A stretch of 64,000 bases of DNA from a virus, in the IMG/VR virus record IMGVR_UViG_3300017963_000257, positions 1 to 64,000 of that record. The stretch is one strand, 5' to 3'. Numbering within the stretch: the stretch's first letter is position 1; every line of letters begins with the position of its first letter. The position numbers and the translations under genes were made by a program. The notes under the pieces were generated by a model, which saw only the letters and a list, made by a program, of their open reading frames with translations, made no database searches and had not been told where the DNA came from. Of this stretch, positions 33,794-42,913 are shown one piece after another.

Positions 33794-34163
33794 AAGTTGC
33801 GCTGACGAGAAAGATCCAGGTCCGACAGTGAGTTCATTCGATGGTCTGGTGAATGAAATCTATTTCGTTCCCAACATCCAGGCAATCAATGAACATACCG
33901 TGAAGAACGAATGGTACGCCGTGATTCATGACGATGAGCATATTGACGAACCGCTCATGGAAGGCCTCAAGGTCTTTATCAAAGAGAGCCCGGCCGATGC
34001 CTTGGTACTGCTGAAGAAGGACGGCGACGGTAAATATTCCAGGTGTCCGAGGTTGTTCAGGCGAAACGTAATAATCAGGAAGGATACCCTGTTGCCGGAT
34101 CAGGTAGGAGTAACTTTCGATACCGTATTGAATGGGTTTGTCCATGATAACAGTCACGTTTGA
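33771..34163 (+). CDS. Short GT2-like protein (130 aa)
   Basis: WYAVIHDDEHIDEPL has Asp/Glu resembling the D-x-D region of GT2 proteins; the protein is too short to be a complete enzyme and may be a truncated or accessory form. Last member of the cargo; it overlaps the tail-completion gene by about 20 bases. Confidence 0.45.
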   Translation: MLTLFVVKSCADEKDPGPTVSSFDGLVNEIYFVPNIQAINEHTVKNEWYAVIHDDEHIDEPLMEGLKVFIKESPADALVLLKKDGDGKYSRCPRLFRRNVIIRKDTLLPDQVGVTFDTVLNGFVHDNSHV

Positions 34164-34662
34164 CCAGAAAGATTTATCCAGGTGGCTGTCTGCTTTGATG
34201 AAAGTCGAAGCGTCTGCAAGGACCTTTGGCTTGGATGAAATGCAGAGACGGTGTGCCATAGACTATTACCAACTCGTGGTGAAGAATATTTTTAAGAGGC
34301 ACTTCCCGAGGCCGGCATATAGCAAGCGCTATCGGAGCTGGAAGTATGAGTATGGCTGGATGGGATACCCGTCCCCCTGGAGATTGAGGGGTGATTTGGT
34401 GAACAGCCTGAGGGCATTCAAGAACCCAAGGGGCGGTTGGATTGGCGGTGTACCATTTGGAGCAACTGACTCAGGCGGAAAATCGTGGTTCGGGAAAGGA
34501 CGCAAGGGCCCGGTAGCAGGTAGCAAGAAAATTGCAATGTACGGATCCGTTGAAGAGGCCAGGCGACCGATCTTTAAGCCTTCCGCCGAAGAATACGCTG
34601 GCGCTGGATGGAAAAAGAGAGGGCTGGAAGCGGTTGCCGAAATGAGAAAGGCTTGGAGGTGA
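34144..34662 (+). CDS. Tail completion protein, HK97 gp10-like (172 aa)
   Basis: The opening ITVTFDQKDLSRW and the segment RPAYSKRYRSWKYEYGWMG, with repeated Gly/Trp/Arg in a basic middle part, resemble tail-completion (gp10-like) proteins that join tail to head. ATG 34144 is favoured over 34132; no ribosome site decides. This is where the morphogenesis genes resume after the cargo. Confidence 0.6.
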   Translation: MITVTFDQKDLSRWLSALMKVEASARTFGLDEMQRRCAIDYYQLVVKNIFKRHFPRPAYSKRYRSWKYEYGWMGYPSPWRLRGDLVNSLRAFKNPRGGWIGGVPFGATDSGGKSWFGKGRKGPVAGSKKIAMYGSVEEARRPIFKPSAEEYAGAGWKKRGLEAVAEMRKAWR

Positions 34663-34663
34663 T

Positions 34664-34879
34664 ATGCAGGTACTTGAAATAGCCCCGAAGGACATCCACG
34701 TTACAATTGATCTGTCCGCTACTGAGGTAAGGGCATTGGAGATGGCCATAGGTAATGCCAAGATTGATTATGACGGGAAAGAGCACCCCGAAATGGTGGG
34801 GGCTGTTAAGGTCATAAAGGATTTTTTCAGCCTACTGAAAGAGGTGTCGGATGGATTACCTAAGCATCCAACAGCGTAA
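34664..34879 (+). CDS. Hypothetical tail-module protein (71 aa)
   Basis: GGAGGTGAT precedes ATG 34664. Acidic, alpha-helical, no motif. Overlaps the next gene by 29 bases. Confidence 0.55.
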   Translation: MQVLEIAPKDIHVTIDLSATEVRALEMAIGNAKIDYDGKEHPEMVGAVKVIKDFFSLLKEVSDGLPKHPTA

Positions 34880-35045
34880 GGCTGCCCTGGACGATCTTAT
34901 CTATCGGGAGGTCCGGCGTTTTGAAAAGGATACCGGTGAAGTCGTGTCAGAAGTTCGTGTGACCCATTTAGACAACAGGTGTACCAGCGTTTCTGTCCAC
35001 ACGCAATTATGGTCATTAGGAGAACAATATCGTGACAGATCTTGA
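34851..35045 (+). CDS. Hypothetical tail-module protein (64 aa)
   Basis: Short, charged, helical sequence overlapping both neighbours. No recognised family. Confidence 0.5.
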   Translation: MDYLSIQQRKAALDDLIYREVRRFEKDTGEVVSEVRVTHLDNRCTSVSVHTQLWSLGEQYRDRS

Positions 35046-35511
35046 TGCTACTGCAAAAAAGGCGAACGTTAAGGATAGTTTGAAAAAGTATTTTGTTGAT
35101 AACCTTGAGACAACAGAAGGCCTGAACCTTACGTTCGATAAGTACCTCTCAACCCCGAAGGTGCAGGGGCATGAGGTTGATAGATGGGTGGGCTTGAGGT
35201 TTGGCAGCACAGAAATGAGTGTCATGGGGCATCAAATGCTCGATATTTATAACTGTACCAGGTCGGACGCGGAGGGATTCAAGCTGGCTCAGCAACGTGA
35301 CAAGATCTTTAAATATTTGACAGACAGTTCTCAGACAGACGGAATGGCCAGGATACCTTTTTACAGAAGCCGGGCGGATGGAAACTGGACGCTTTTGGCT
35401 GGAGGATTTGTTGTCCAGAAGCCTGTTATTGAATCTGACGAGATCGACGCGGACGATGGGACCAAATTTCAAATTTTGACAGTAACCCTAAGATTTTCAA
35501 GCAAGGTGTAA
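35032..35511 (+). CDS. Tail terminator candidate (159 aa)
   Basis: GTG start. Mixed alpha/beta with the LNLTFDKYLSTPKVQG opening and an ILTVTLRFSSKV end strand, consistent in size and order with lambda U-type tail-terminator proteins. Assigned mainly by position between tail completion and major tail gene. Confidence 0.5.
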   Translation: MTDLDATAKKANVKDSLKKYFVDNLETTEGLNLTFDKYLSTPKVQGHEVDRWVGLRFGSTEMSVMGHQMLDIYNCTRSDAEGFKLAQQRDKIFKYLTDSSQTDGMARIPFYRSRADGNWTLLAGGFVVQKPVIESDEIDADDGTKFQILTVTLRFSSKV

Positions 35512-35514
35512 AAA

Positions 35515-35886
35515 ATGGGAGATGAAGAACAAAACTATTCAGTGATTGTTGTGAATTGCCAAAAGTGTGGACTCCCGCTTATCCAGCGGTTGCCGAACGG
35601 CTTGTGGAAATTCAAGTGGGGCATTGCCAAGCAGTTCAATTCGGACACGGGTAAGGTATCCGTAGATCCAGAGGCATGGGCCCCAATTGAGATGCTTATC
35701 AAGGGCAGTATCAGGATGAAGTGTTTTAGAAAAAAGTGTGCCCACTGGAACGATCTGTTTTTTATGCCAAACCCGAAAGACGGGATCACCGAGGGCATCG
35801 CAAAAGATGCGACTGCGATAAGTGTTTTGTCGGACAAAATTGCTAAGATAGCAAAGCAAATCGTCGATCAATCAGCGTTACGCTGA
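35515..35886 (+). CDS. Com-like zinc-finger protein (123 aa)
   Basis: CQKCG near residue 15 and CFRKKC near residue 65 form a four-Cys zinc site in the general style of small phage zinc proteins. A helical C-terminal tail (SDKIAKIAKQIVDQ) follows. Function here unknown; it could regulate tail-gene translation. Confidence 0.5.
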   Translation: MGDEEQNYSVIVVNCQKCGLPLIQRLPNGLWKFKWGIAKQFNSDTGKVSVDPEAWAPIEMLIKGSIRMKCFRKKCAHWNDLFFMPNPKDGITEGIAKDATAISVLSDKIAKIAKQIVDQSALR

Positions 35887-35887
35887 C

Positions 35888-35940
35888 CCTTTCAATCGGT
35901 CTATCCGAAAAATAGCCTTTCAATCGGTCTATCCGAAAAA
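35888..35940. repeat. Two 25-bp direct repeats before major tail gene
   Basis: Identical 25-bp copies (35888-35912 and 35916-35940; period 28 bp), beginning CCTTTCAATCGGTC and ending TCCGAAAAA. They lie upstream of the palindrome and ribosome site of the major tail gene and may be a late regulatory site or a recombination remnant. Confidence 0.7.
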
Positions 35941-35971
35941 ACTCCGACAATATTTTTTCGAAGAAATCGTG

Positions 35972-35989
35972 TGTGGATTTTAATCCACA
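35972..35989. promoter_or_regulatory. Perfect 18-bp palindrome at ribosome site
   Basis: TGTGGATT-TT-AATCCACA lies immediately before AAAGGAGGTG and ATG 36005. It would fold as a short hairpin 5' of the strongest ribosome site in the tail module, consistent with an mRNA-stabilising or processing hairpin for a very abundant protein. Confidence 0.55.
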
Positions 35990-36004
35990 GAAAGGAGGTG
36001 CCAC

Positions 36005-36589
36005 ATGGCACGTTATGGACCGATTGCAACTGATACCAGCACTGTAGCCCTTGGCCTTGCCCAGGTCCGTGTTGGTAGCTCATCTGATTACATCACTTCT
36101 CCCGGGGCGGCCCTCAGCTCTACGGATTCCATTGGTTCCCTTGCGAATACCAAATTCACGGGGAATACCGACTGGTACAAGCTGGAGGGTGGATTCCCTC
36201 TGATCGAGGAATTTACGACCCCGATCCGAGAGGGCGCCATGCTTGAGTGCGCGTTCAGGGAAATCACACCTGAAAACCTGTCGATTGCCCACGGAATAGA
36301 CGTGAGCAGCGGGTCGTATGAGGTGCATTCCGGTGAAGTGGTGCTCGGTGGAAGAACCGCGCCCGAGTATGTTCGGATGGAGGCGGTTTACACGTACCCC
36401 AATGGGAGCAACACCATGACCATCATCTTCCCGAGGGCTCAGGTATCCGCGAATGTGGAGATCGACCTGCAGGCTGAAGATGCGGCCGCTGTTCCCATCA
36501 CCTTTGAATCCAAAAACGCTTCGAGCGATGTGTCTGGCGGAGACGCCGTTTGGGACGATAAACCCCTCGGTCATATCATCTGGGCGTAA
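36005..36589 (+). CDS. Major tail protein (194 aa)
   Basis: The tube subunit that polymerises around the tape measure. The all-beta, Gly/Thr-rich sequence with EEFTTPIREGAMLE-type strands, size near 200 residues, AAAGGAGGTG ribosome site and position before the chaperone frameshift gene all fit. No other candidate nearby. Confidence 0.75.
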   Translation: MARYGPIATDTSTVALGLAQVRVGSSSDYITSPGAALSSTDSIGSLANTKFTGNTDWYKLEGGFPLIEEFTTPIREGAMLECAFREITPENLSIAHGIDVSSGSYEVHSGEVVLGGRTAPEYVRMEAVYTYPNGSNTMTIIFPRAQVSANVEIDLQAEDAAAVPITFESKNASSDVSGGDAVWDDKPLGHIIWA

Positions 36590-36598
36590 AACCAATCT

Positions 36599-36620
36599 GC
36601 GGGGCCTTAACCGGCCCCGC
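36599..36620. other. GC-rich hairpin after major tail gene
   Basis: GCGGGGCC pairs with GGCCCCGC over a 6-base loop. It is followed by an A-run on the plus strand, not T, so it is not a typical rightward terminator; it may be an attenuator or mRNA end-protecting stem downstream of the major tail gene. Confidence 0.5.
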
Positions 36621-36640
36621 TAGAAAAAAGGAGAATGAAA

Positions 36641-37135
36641 ATGTCGGAGCAAGAAAGATTAAATCCACAGGTTGCGGAAATCGATGTCGGTATCCGCAAC
36701 CTACGGAAAGTCAAAGTGTACCCGTTGTCCATGGCAGACGAAATGAAAATGACAAAGATGATCAGCGATTCCATAAAGGAACGGTTTGGTGGCGAAGTAG
36801 AAGCTGAAAATATCACAATGATTGAGATGGTTGACTTCATTCTCGATATGCTGAAGGAGAACTTGCCGAAAATCCTTACGCTATCAACAGATGAGGATGG
36901 CGATGACCTCATGGGCGAATTGTCCAACCTTCAGGCGGCTGAAATAGCAGAGAAAATTTATGAAACGAATTTTGAACAAGTAACAAAAAACTTCAAGAGC
37001 CTCTTCGGGAAAATCACGAGTCTATTTCTTTCGGGGAGGCCGTCACCGCCGTCTGTGAGCGATACGCCGGATACCGGCTCGACGACTTCTACAGAAAATC
37101 CTGGAGAGAAGGAGGCGCCACCCTCGGACAGCTGA
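36641..37135 (+). CDS. Tail assembly chaperone G (164 aa)
   Basis: ATG 36641 has an optimally spaced GGAG. Mostly helical, then a Pro/Ser/Thr-rich tail when read without a shift. In lambda the equivalent gpG binds the tape measure during tail assembly. A AAA AAC heptamer at 36985-36991 lets a fraction of ribosomes slip into the -1 frame to make the longer GT form. Confidence 0.7.
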   Translation: MSEQERLNPQVAEIDVGIRNLRKVKVYPLSMADEMKMTKMISDSIKERFGGEVEAENITMIEMVDFILDMLKENLPKILTLSTDEDGDDLMGELSNLQAAEIAEKIYETNFEQVTKNFKSLFGKITSLFLSGRPSPPSVSDTPDTGSTTSTENPGEKEAPPSDS

Positions 37136-37431
37136 TTGCCATGTTTGAGCATTCGGAAAAGCGGCTTGGGGACATGATGAAATTTCAGGCGGCGATCCAT
37201 GGTGCTGAGATTAACGATGATGAGCTTTTCGACGGGGGCAGGACTACCGAATCCGAAACGGTCAAGCCAAGGAAGGACAAGGGAAGTGGCATATTCAAGT
37301 TTGGCGATCCCGCAGATTATGAGCATCTGCCGATGGAGGAGCGCGAAAGGTTAACGCAGCAGATGATGGGCCAGCACAAAAGATGGGAAAAGTATAAAAA
37401 GCCCATGGGGAGAGGGGTAGGAAATGGCTGA
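36641..37431 (+). CDS. Tail assembly chaperone GT, -1 frameshift product (263 aa)
   Basis: The -1 frame opens after a stop at 36973-36975 and runs to 37431. It contains the conserved-looking segment EAVTAVCERYAGYRLDDFYR and then the region starting MFEHSEKRLGDMMKFQ. Slippage on A AAA AAC (36985) would join the chaperone to this domain. The total length and the overlap with the tape-measure start at 37424 fit the lambda GT pattern. Confidence 0.7.
36985..36991 (+). promoter_or_regulatory. Slippery heptamer A AAA AAC for -1 frameshifting
   Basis: In the zero frame the codons are AAA AAC. Slipping back one base keeps both tRNAs paired and continues with CTT CAA in the -1 frame. The site lies inside the only window in which the -1 frame is open toward the downstream domain. 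Confidence 0.7.
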
Positions 37432-40400
37432 TGACAGTATGTTGACTCTTGGGACGTTGTTTAAGGGTAAAATTGATTCTACCTTTATGACGGCAACTCG
37501 CCGGTTGAGCACTCTCATCACTGAGCTTAACAAATCTATGGCTGGCCTTACGAAAACGACGGGCATAACCACGTCTGCCATGAAATCCCTCGGCAGCGAA
37601 ACAACTTCCTACCAAAAAGTGATGGGCAATGCCGTTGAGGAACAGAGTAAATACCGTCAAGGGCTCGCCAGGATGACCGAGCTTTTCGGAAAACAGGGAA
37701 CGGCTCTCAAATTAGCGAAGCAAGCCACTGACAAGGCGGAAAAGAGCATCCAATCCCATGCGGCTGCAATTCGCAATAATAATGTCCTTGGCGAACGCGC
37801 CAATGTAATCGCCAACCTGTATGCCAAAAACGCGGACAGGGCTGCACTGGCCAACCTTCAAAGATTTGCTGCTGAAAATAAAGTTTCAAAGTCTGTCTCA
37901 AGCGTTTCAACTCAAACTGCCAATGCTACCATGGCAACCAAAAAAGCATCGACAGAGTACCAGGGTTTCAATAAGCAACTTTCAAGGATTCACGGTGGAC
38001 TTGAACGAGTTAAGGCCGCCTTTAAAGTCACTGCAAGTTACGGCATTGCTGCAACAGCAATTTATAGCGTGATAAGTGCTTTTAAGACCGGTGCTCAAGC
38101 CATTGTTGATTACGATCAATCACTGAAAAACCTTCAAGCAATTACTGGTGCCACTGACGCTGAAGTTCTTGCCATGGGGACCACCATAAAAAACGTAGCA
38201 AGGACAACTAAATTTTCAACATCAGAAGTTGCAGAGGGGATGGTTCTATTGGGCCAGGCAGGGTTTAACGCTGGCGAATCGATGAATGCCATGCAGGCAA
38301 CCGCCGATCTCGCAACCGGAACCTTGTCTGATATGAAACTTACCACAGACCTTCTCACGACAACCATTAGGGCGTTCAGCCTTAATACGATTGAGTCCGG
38401 GCGTGTTGCCGATGTCATGGCCAATGCCATTAATAAATCCAAGCTCACCATTGACAAGTTAAGAATATCTTTTAACTACATAGGCGCTACGGCTGCACAG
38501 GCTGGACTGGCACTTGAAGAAACGGCTGCGTCTATGATGGTATTAGCCAATAATGGCTTACGGGCAAGTACGATTGGTACTGGAATGAGGCAGGTGTTGT
38601 CACGGCTATTAAGCCCAAATAAGAAACTTCGTGAAGCATATGAATCCCATGGTATTGCATTAGATCAAATAAATCCCAAAACGGTTGGATATCAAACCGC
38701 CCTTAAAAACCTTGCCTCTATTCTCTTTAATACGGAGACAAAAAGCGTAAATATGACAAAAGCCTTTGAACTGTTCGGGCTTAGAGGCGCACAGGCCGCC
38801 GCCATTTTAGTAAAGGGGTTTATGTCAGGGGAATTCAACTCTGCCCTAAAAAATGTGTTTCAGGTTGGAACCGCCGCAAGCATGGCTGCTACACAGGCTG
38901 AAGGGTTAGGAGTTAAATTCAAGAACCTTGCAGATAGAGCCAAATTAGTCGCCGTTGAGTTTGGAGATGCAGGCGTAACTGGCATAATGAATACGTTTCT
39001 TGATGTACTCAAAGGTATCACTATTGGCTTGGAGACATTTGCGTCAAGCACGATAGGTGCTGTGATTGTAAAAGTTACATTACTGACGAGTGCTTTTGCT
39101 GCCCTTTCTGGAGTGTTTAAAATCTTAAGAAGTGCGATAGTAAGCCTTACGGTTGTTCGCATGGCTGTGTCCAATTTCGAACTTCTTACAACTGGTACGG
39201 CAGCGTTTACATCTGTTCTGACGGGGAAATTGATACCGGGAGTTGCTGGCCTTACCGGAGTAATTGGTAAATTGCGGGCGGCCCTTACTGTGCTGTGGGC
39301 TATGATAATGTCTCACCCAATTTTGGCATTAGTCGCAGGGGTTGCTACATTGCTTCTGGCCCTCAATGAGTGGATAGGCCAAAACGCAAAAATAGCCAAA
39401 CAGCTGGAGGTTCAATCTGTAGAACTTGGAAAAGCGTCAGAGAGTATAGGCCTTTATGCAAAGTCCTTGGCTGCGTTAGAAAAAGGTTCAGACGCATATA
39501 ACGCAACGCTTCAACGATTTATAAACGCTCATCCGGAAGCTACGAAAGAAATAATGCGAATGACGGGAGCTGTTGATCTTTCAACTCTATCCGTTGAGCA
39601 ACTTACGCGAGCAATGAAGGCTCTCGCAACTTCAAGGGCTTGGGATTCTTTTAAAAAAGCAGGCGAAGCTGTAGAGCAATTCAAAAAGTCGTTGGAGCGC
39701 GAAACATTTATGTGGTTTGCAAGGTGGCTTGTTGCGTCTGCCGAAACTGCATCTGAATTTGAAGCAAAACTAAGAGGCCTTAATGATGCCCAAATGCAAC
39801 AGATCCAATCCCTAAAACAACTTGTAACTCTCGGGGCAATAACCTTAGAGGATGCGCTAAAAAGGATTGATACCCTTGGATTGGAGGTGAATGCAGCAAA
39901 ACAAGCTAAAGAAGCGTTTAAGCAATATTTTGAGCAGATGAAGCTGTCATCTAAGGACGCTGCAGATGCCGTAAAAATATCATGGGAGGATCTTCCATCA
40001 AAGTTTAAGGAGCTTTACGATAAGCTTGATGCAGCAAGAAGATCGGATATGGTTAAGGCTATCGCAGGCATAAACAAGAAGATCGCAGCTCATAGAAAAA
40101 TGTGTAAGGACATGGGGCTTGGGTATGCAGATACGGAAGCTCAAATAGCTGCAATACGTGAAAAGGGTTACCAGAAATTTGTAGAAGACTTGGACAAGAA
40201 AACAAAGGAGGAAAAAAAGGCAGCCAAAGAGCGTGTAAAGAATGAAAAGTGGGTATGGGACCAGATCCATGAATTGGATGAAAAAAAGGAGGAACTCGAT
40301 AAGTCCAGGCGTCAAAGGTATATGAAGGATGACAAAAAGCTCAAAGACGATATTGTTGAAGCCGAGAAAGAGTTGAACGATGCGCTCGATGCCCTTGATA

Positions 40401-42160
40401 AGGCTCAGGGAGAAGAACAGACGCGAAGGGCCAGGGAGCGTGTTGAGAGGGCAATCAAGGAATGGGATAAGATCAGGGATGCAGCTCAATCTGCAAATGA
40501 AAGTATTAGAAAAGACTCAGCCAAGACCGCAACCGCTATTTCAAGTATGTGGAACGCTTCGTCTGAGAGCGTGCAGGAGTCTGGCAAGGTCACTATGAAA
40601 ATTACCAGCACCGTTGCAGACGATGCTACCAGAAAGCACAAGAAGGCTGCGAATGCTTATAAAGATGCTTGGGATGAGGCTTATGACAGGGTGAAGAAGA
40701 AGTTGGAGGAGTTTGCAAAGAAAATTGGAGAGACAGATGCGGCAGCAACCAAGAAAAAGGATTATAATATTAGCACGGAGAGTGCTCAACAAAGTGTTAA
40801 AGCAATAAAGGAACAAGTAGATGGGTTAACCGAAAGGGTGACGAAATCCCACCAGTTAAACCTCAATCCGTGGCCTTTCATCCAAGCGGTTTCTCTTGCG
40901 ATAGATTATGTTGATAGACTTATTAGACGAATTGCTGCAATACCCAGAAGTATCACTATTAAAGTGAATTACGAGGGTACGGGCTCAACGACAAAGCCTC
41001 TCACTGAAAAGATTAAAGAGATTAACGAGGCCATGAAATCGACCCAAGACCTGGCCGGAGAAGGCGCAGAGTTCTTGGTTGACTTTCAGGGTAAGGGGTC
41101 AACCCAAAAGCCGTTGACTGAAAAGTTCAAGGACATGGCGGCGGTTATCAAGAAATATGCTAACGATTGGAAGCTCGGTGCCCAAGAGCTTGCCGCTGCA
41201 TTGACCAATATGTCTGAAGCCTTTGGTGAGAAAACTGAATATATGGTTATTGAATACAGTCACAATCTTCAAAAATATCGCAAGATTTACAAGGCTATTC
41301 TTAATGAGTGGACCGGTGACATTGAACGGTGGGCACTTGTAACGGCCCAAAAAGTAGGCGTAATAAGTGATACGCTTAATGCCTATCTAAGGCAGTCGAG
41401 GAATGCATTTTTTGGGAACAGGAGCACTGATATTTTTGTCCCTGATTGGGCTAAAGCTCAAACCGGAGGCCAGATCTCCGGCTACGGTGGCGGGGATACC
41501 GTACCAGCCATGCTGGAGCGTGGGGAGTACGTCATAAATAAGGACGCTGTCAGAGCGTATGGGACAGGCCTATTCGACTCTCTTAACTCAATGGTCGCAA
41601 GGTTTGCAAGCGGTGGTTCGGTGCAAAAGCTGGCAACTGGTGGCATAACAGGCGTTTTGCAAGGAATAAGCACACATGAATGGAAACCTAATGGCTGGGG
41701 CATGCGGCCAAAGTCTCAAAGCGATTATGCCAAAGAATGGTGGGAGTCGTTTAAGGAGTCAACAGAGACCGCGCAAGAGAATATTTTGGCATGGCTGATA
41801 GGTAACGCTCGCCTGTCTGGCGGACCGAAAAAAGAATACACCCTCAAAAATTATAAGAAAATGCTGGAACGGATGGAGGGGCTTGGCGTTACAGAGAAGC
41901 ATCTTGAGAGTGTAATGAAGCATTGGGTGACGTATCTGGCAAAGCAAAGTCAGAATAAGTTCTTTTATTCTGGTGGAGGTCGAGTGGGACCTTCAGCCCG
42001 TAGATTTCAGTCCGGTGGACCGGTAACAGCAAGTGGCCCCACATACAACATCACGATAGCCCCACAGTTTATGACCGGAGACAAAAACAGCATAAAACAA
42101 GCCGCAGCGGCATTGAGAAGCGAGCTTGCGAATATTGACCATCGTTACGGAGCACACTAA
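37424..42160 (+). CDS. Tape measure protein (1,578 aa)
   Basis: Sets tail length (about 1.5 A per residue predicts a tail near 235 nm) and is ejected with DNA. Residues about 190-420 match the TP901-type tape-measure core (AIVDYDQSLKNLQAITGATD). Long coiled-coil and charged segments follow (about 850-1100). The C-terminus has Gly-rich repeats (ATGG/ASGG/QSGG) and the motif LERGEYVINKDAVRAYG. Overlaps the GT frame by 8 bases. Confidence 0.9.
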   Translation: MADDSMLTLGTLFKGKIDSTFMTATRRLSTLITELNKSMAGLTKTTGITTSAMKSLGSETTSYQKVMGNAVEEQSKYRQGLARMTELFGKQGTALKLAKQATDKAEKSIQSHAAAIRNNNVLGERANVIANLYAKNADRAALANLQRFAAENKVSKSVSSVSTQTANATMATKKASTEYQGFNKQLSRIHGGLERVKAAFKVTASYGIAATAIYSVISAFKTGAQAIVDYDQSLKNLQAITGATDAEVLAMGTTIKNVARTTKFSTSEVAEGMVLLGQAGFNAGESMNAMQATADLATGTLSDMKLTTDLLTTTIRAFSLNTIESGRVADVMANAINKSKLTIDKLRISFNYIGATAAQAGLALEETAASMMVLANNGLRASTIGTGMRQVLSRLLSPNKKLREAYESHGIALDQINPKTVGYQTALKNLASILFNTETKSVNMTKAFELFGLRGAQAAAILVKGFMSGEFNSALKNVFQVGTAASMAATQAEGLGVKFKNLADRAKLVAVEFGDAGVTGIMNTFLDVLKGITIGLETFASSTIGAVIVKVTLLTSAFAALSGVFKILRSAIVSLTVVRMAVSNFELLTTGTAAFTSVLTGKLIPGVAGLTGVIGKLRAALTVLWAMIMSHPILALVAGVATLLLALNEWIGQNAKIAKQLEVQSVELGKASESIGLYAKSLAALEKGSDAYNATLQRFINAHPEATKEIMRMTGAVDLSTLSVEQLTRAMKALATSRAWDSFKKAGEAVEQFKKSLERETFMWFARWLVASAETASEFEAKLRGLNDAQMQQIQSLKQLVTLGAITLEDALKRIDTLGLEVNAAKQAKEAFKQYFEQMKLSSKDAADAVKISWEDLPSKFKELYDKLDAARRSDMVKAIAGINKKIAAHRKMCKDMGLGYADTEAQIAAIREKGYQKFVEDLDKKTKEEKKAAKERVKNEKWVWDQIHELDEKKEELDKSRRQRYMKDDKKLKDDIVEAEKELNDALDALDKAQGEEQTRRARERVERAIKEWDKIRDAAQSANESIRKDSAKTATAISSMWNASSESVQESGKVTMKITSTVADDATRKHKKAANAYKDAWDEAYDRVKKKLEEFAKKIGETDAAATKKKDYNISTESAQQSVKAIKEQVDGLTERVTKSHQLNLNPWPFIQAVSLAIDYVDRLIRRIAAIPRSITIKVNYEGTGSTTKPLTEKIKEINEAMKSTQDLAGEGAEFLVDFQGKGSTQKPLTEKFKDMAAVIKKYANDWKLGAQELAAALTNMSEAFGEKTEYMVIEYSHNLQKYRKIYKAILNEWTGDIERWALVTAQKVGVISDTLNAYLRQSRNAFFGNRSTDIFVPDWAKAQTGGQISGYGGGDTVPAMLERGEYVINKDAVRAYGTGLFDSLNSMVARFASGGSVQKLATGGITGVLQGISTHEWKPNGWGMRPKSQSDYAKEWWESFKESTETAQENILAWLIGNARLSGGPKKEYTLKNYKKMLERMEGLGVTEKHLESVMKHWVTYLAKQSQNKFFYSGGGRVGPSARRFQSGGPVTASGPTYNITIAPQFMTGDKNSIKQAAAALRSELANIDHRYGAH

Positions 42161-42900
42161 TGTCGCAAATAAAACTTTATACTCGGAACATTCTGGAAGA
42201 TGGAACGGTAACGGTAACCGGTGACGCCGATACCGGGTACCCAGAATCAAGGCTGTACGATCGTGATATTTCATTTTTCTGGAAATACACTGCTGTTGGG
42301 GCAATCGAGATCCATGTTGACCAAGGGGCTACAACCAATGAATCCGTGGATGCATTGTTTATCCCGAAGCATAATTTTAGTGGAGAGGACATGACATGGC
42401 AGTACTCGGATGATGATGCTGGATGGACTCCCGCTGTGGCAGGATGGAACCAGGGAGACAATAACGCCATAGAGAAGCTTTTGTCTTCAGCGGTAACTGC
42501 AAGGTACTGGAAAATAACCGTGTCCTCCATGAGCAACCCTCAGTGTTCCGAGATCTTCATGAGCTACGGGTATGCTTTCAACTTTACATTTACGAATACT
42601 CCAGTATTCGGCGGCCAACCCAATGTCGTATGGACCGAAACAGTAGGAGGGCTTGAAAGGTCAACCAAGCTGGGGAATGAGCGTCGAACCAGGGCATACA
42701 CGGTATTTCTGCGAGAAGCAGAGAGTGAGTTGACCAACTGGAGGGCGGCCATGGCTGATCTCGATGAATATTCCCTCCCGTTCTATTTTAAGGATCATGA
42801 GGCCAATTATTTCATGGCACGATTACTGGAACGCCCTCCAGAGCCGTACATGACCGAAGGGCATCTTGAGGTATCTATAAGCGTTATCGAGAAGCTGTAA
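42160..42900 (+). CDS. Distal tail or tip protein, discoidin-like (246 aa)
   Basis: Overlaps the tape-measure stop by one base. The first about 150 residues look like a galactose-binding (discoidin-like) sandwich (DALFIPKHNFSG, WKITVSSMSNP), suggesting sugar contact at the tail tip. Assigned by order after the tape measure. Confidence 0.55.
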   Translation: MSQIKLYTRNILEDGTVTVTGDADTGYPESRLYDRDISFFWKYTAVGAIEIHVDQGATTNESVDALFIPKHNFSGEDMTWQYSDDDAGWTPAVAGWNQGDNNAIEKLLSSAVTARYWKITVSSMSNPQCSEIFMSYGYAFNFTFTNTPVFGGQPNVVWTETVGGLERSTKLGNERRTRAYTVFLREAESELTNWRAAMADLDEYSLPFYFKDHEANYFMARLLERPPEPYMTEGHLEVSISVIEKL

Positions 42901-42913
42901 GGAGGGGGAGATA

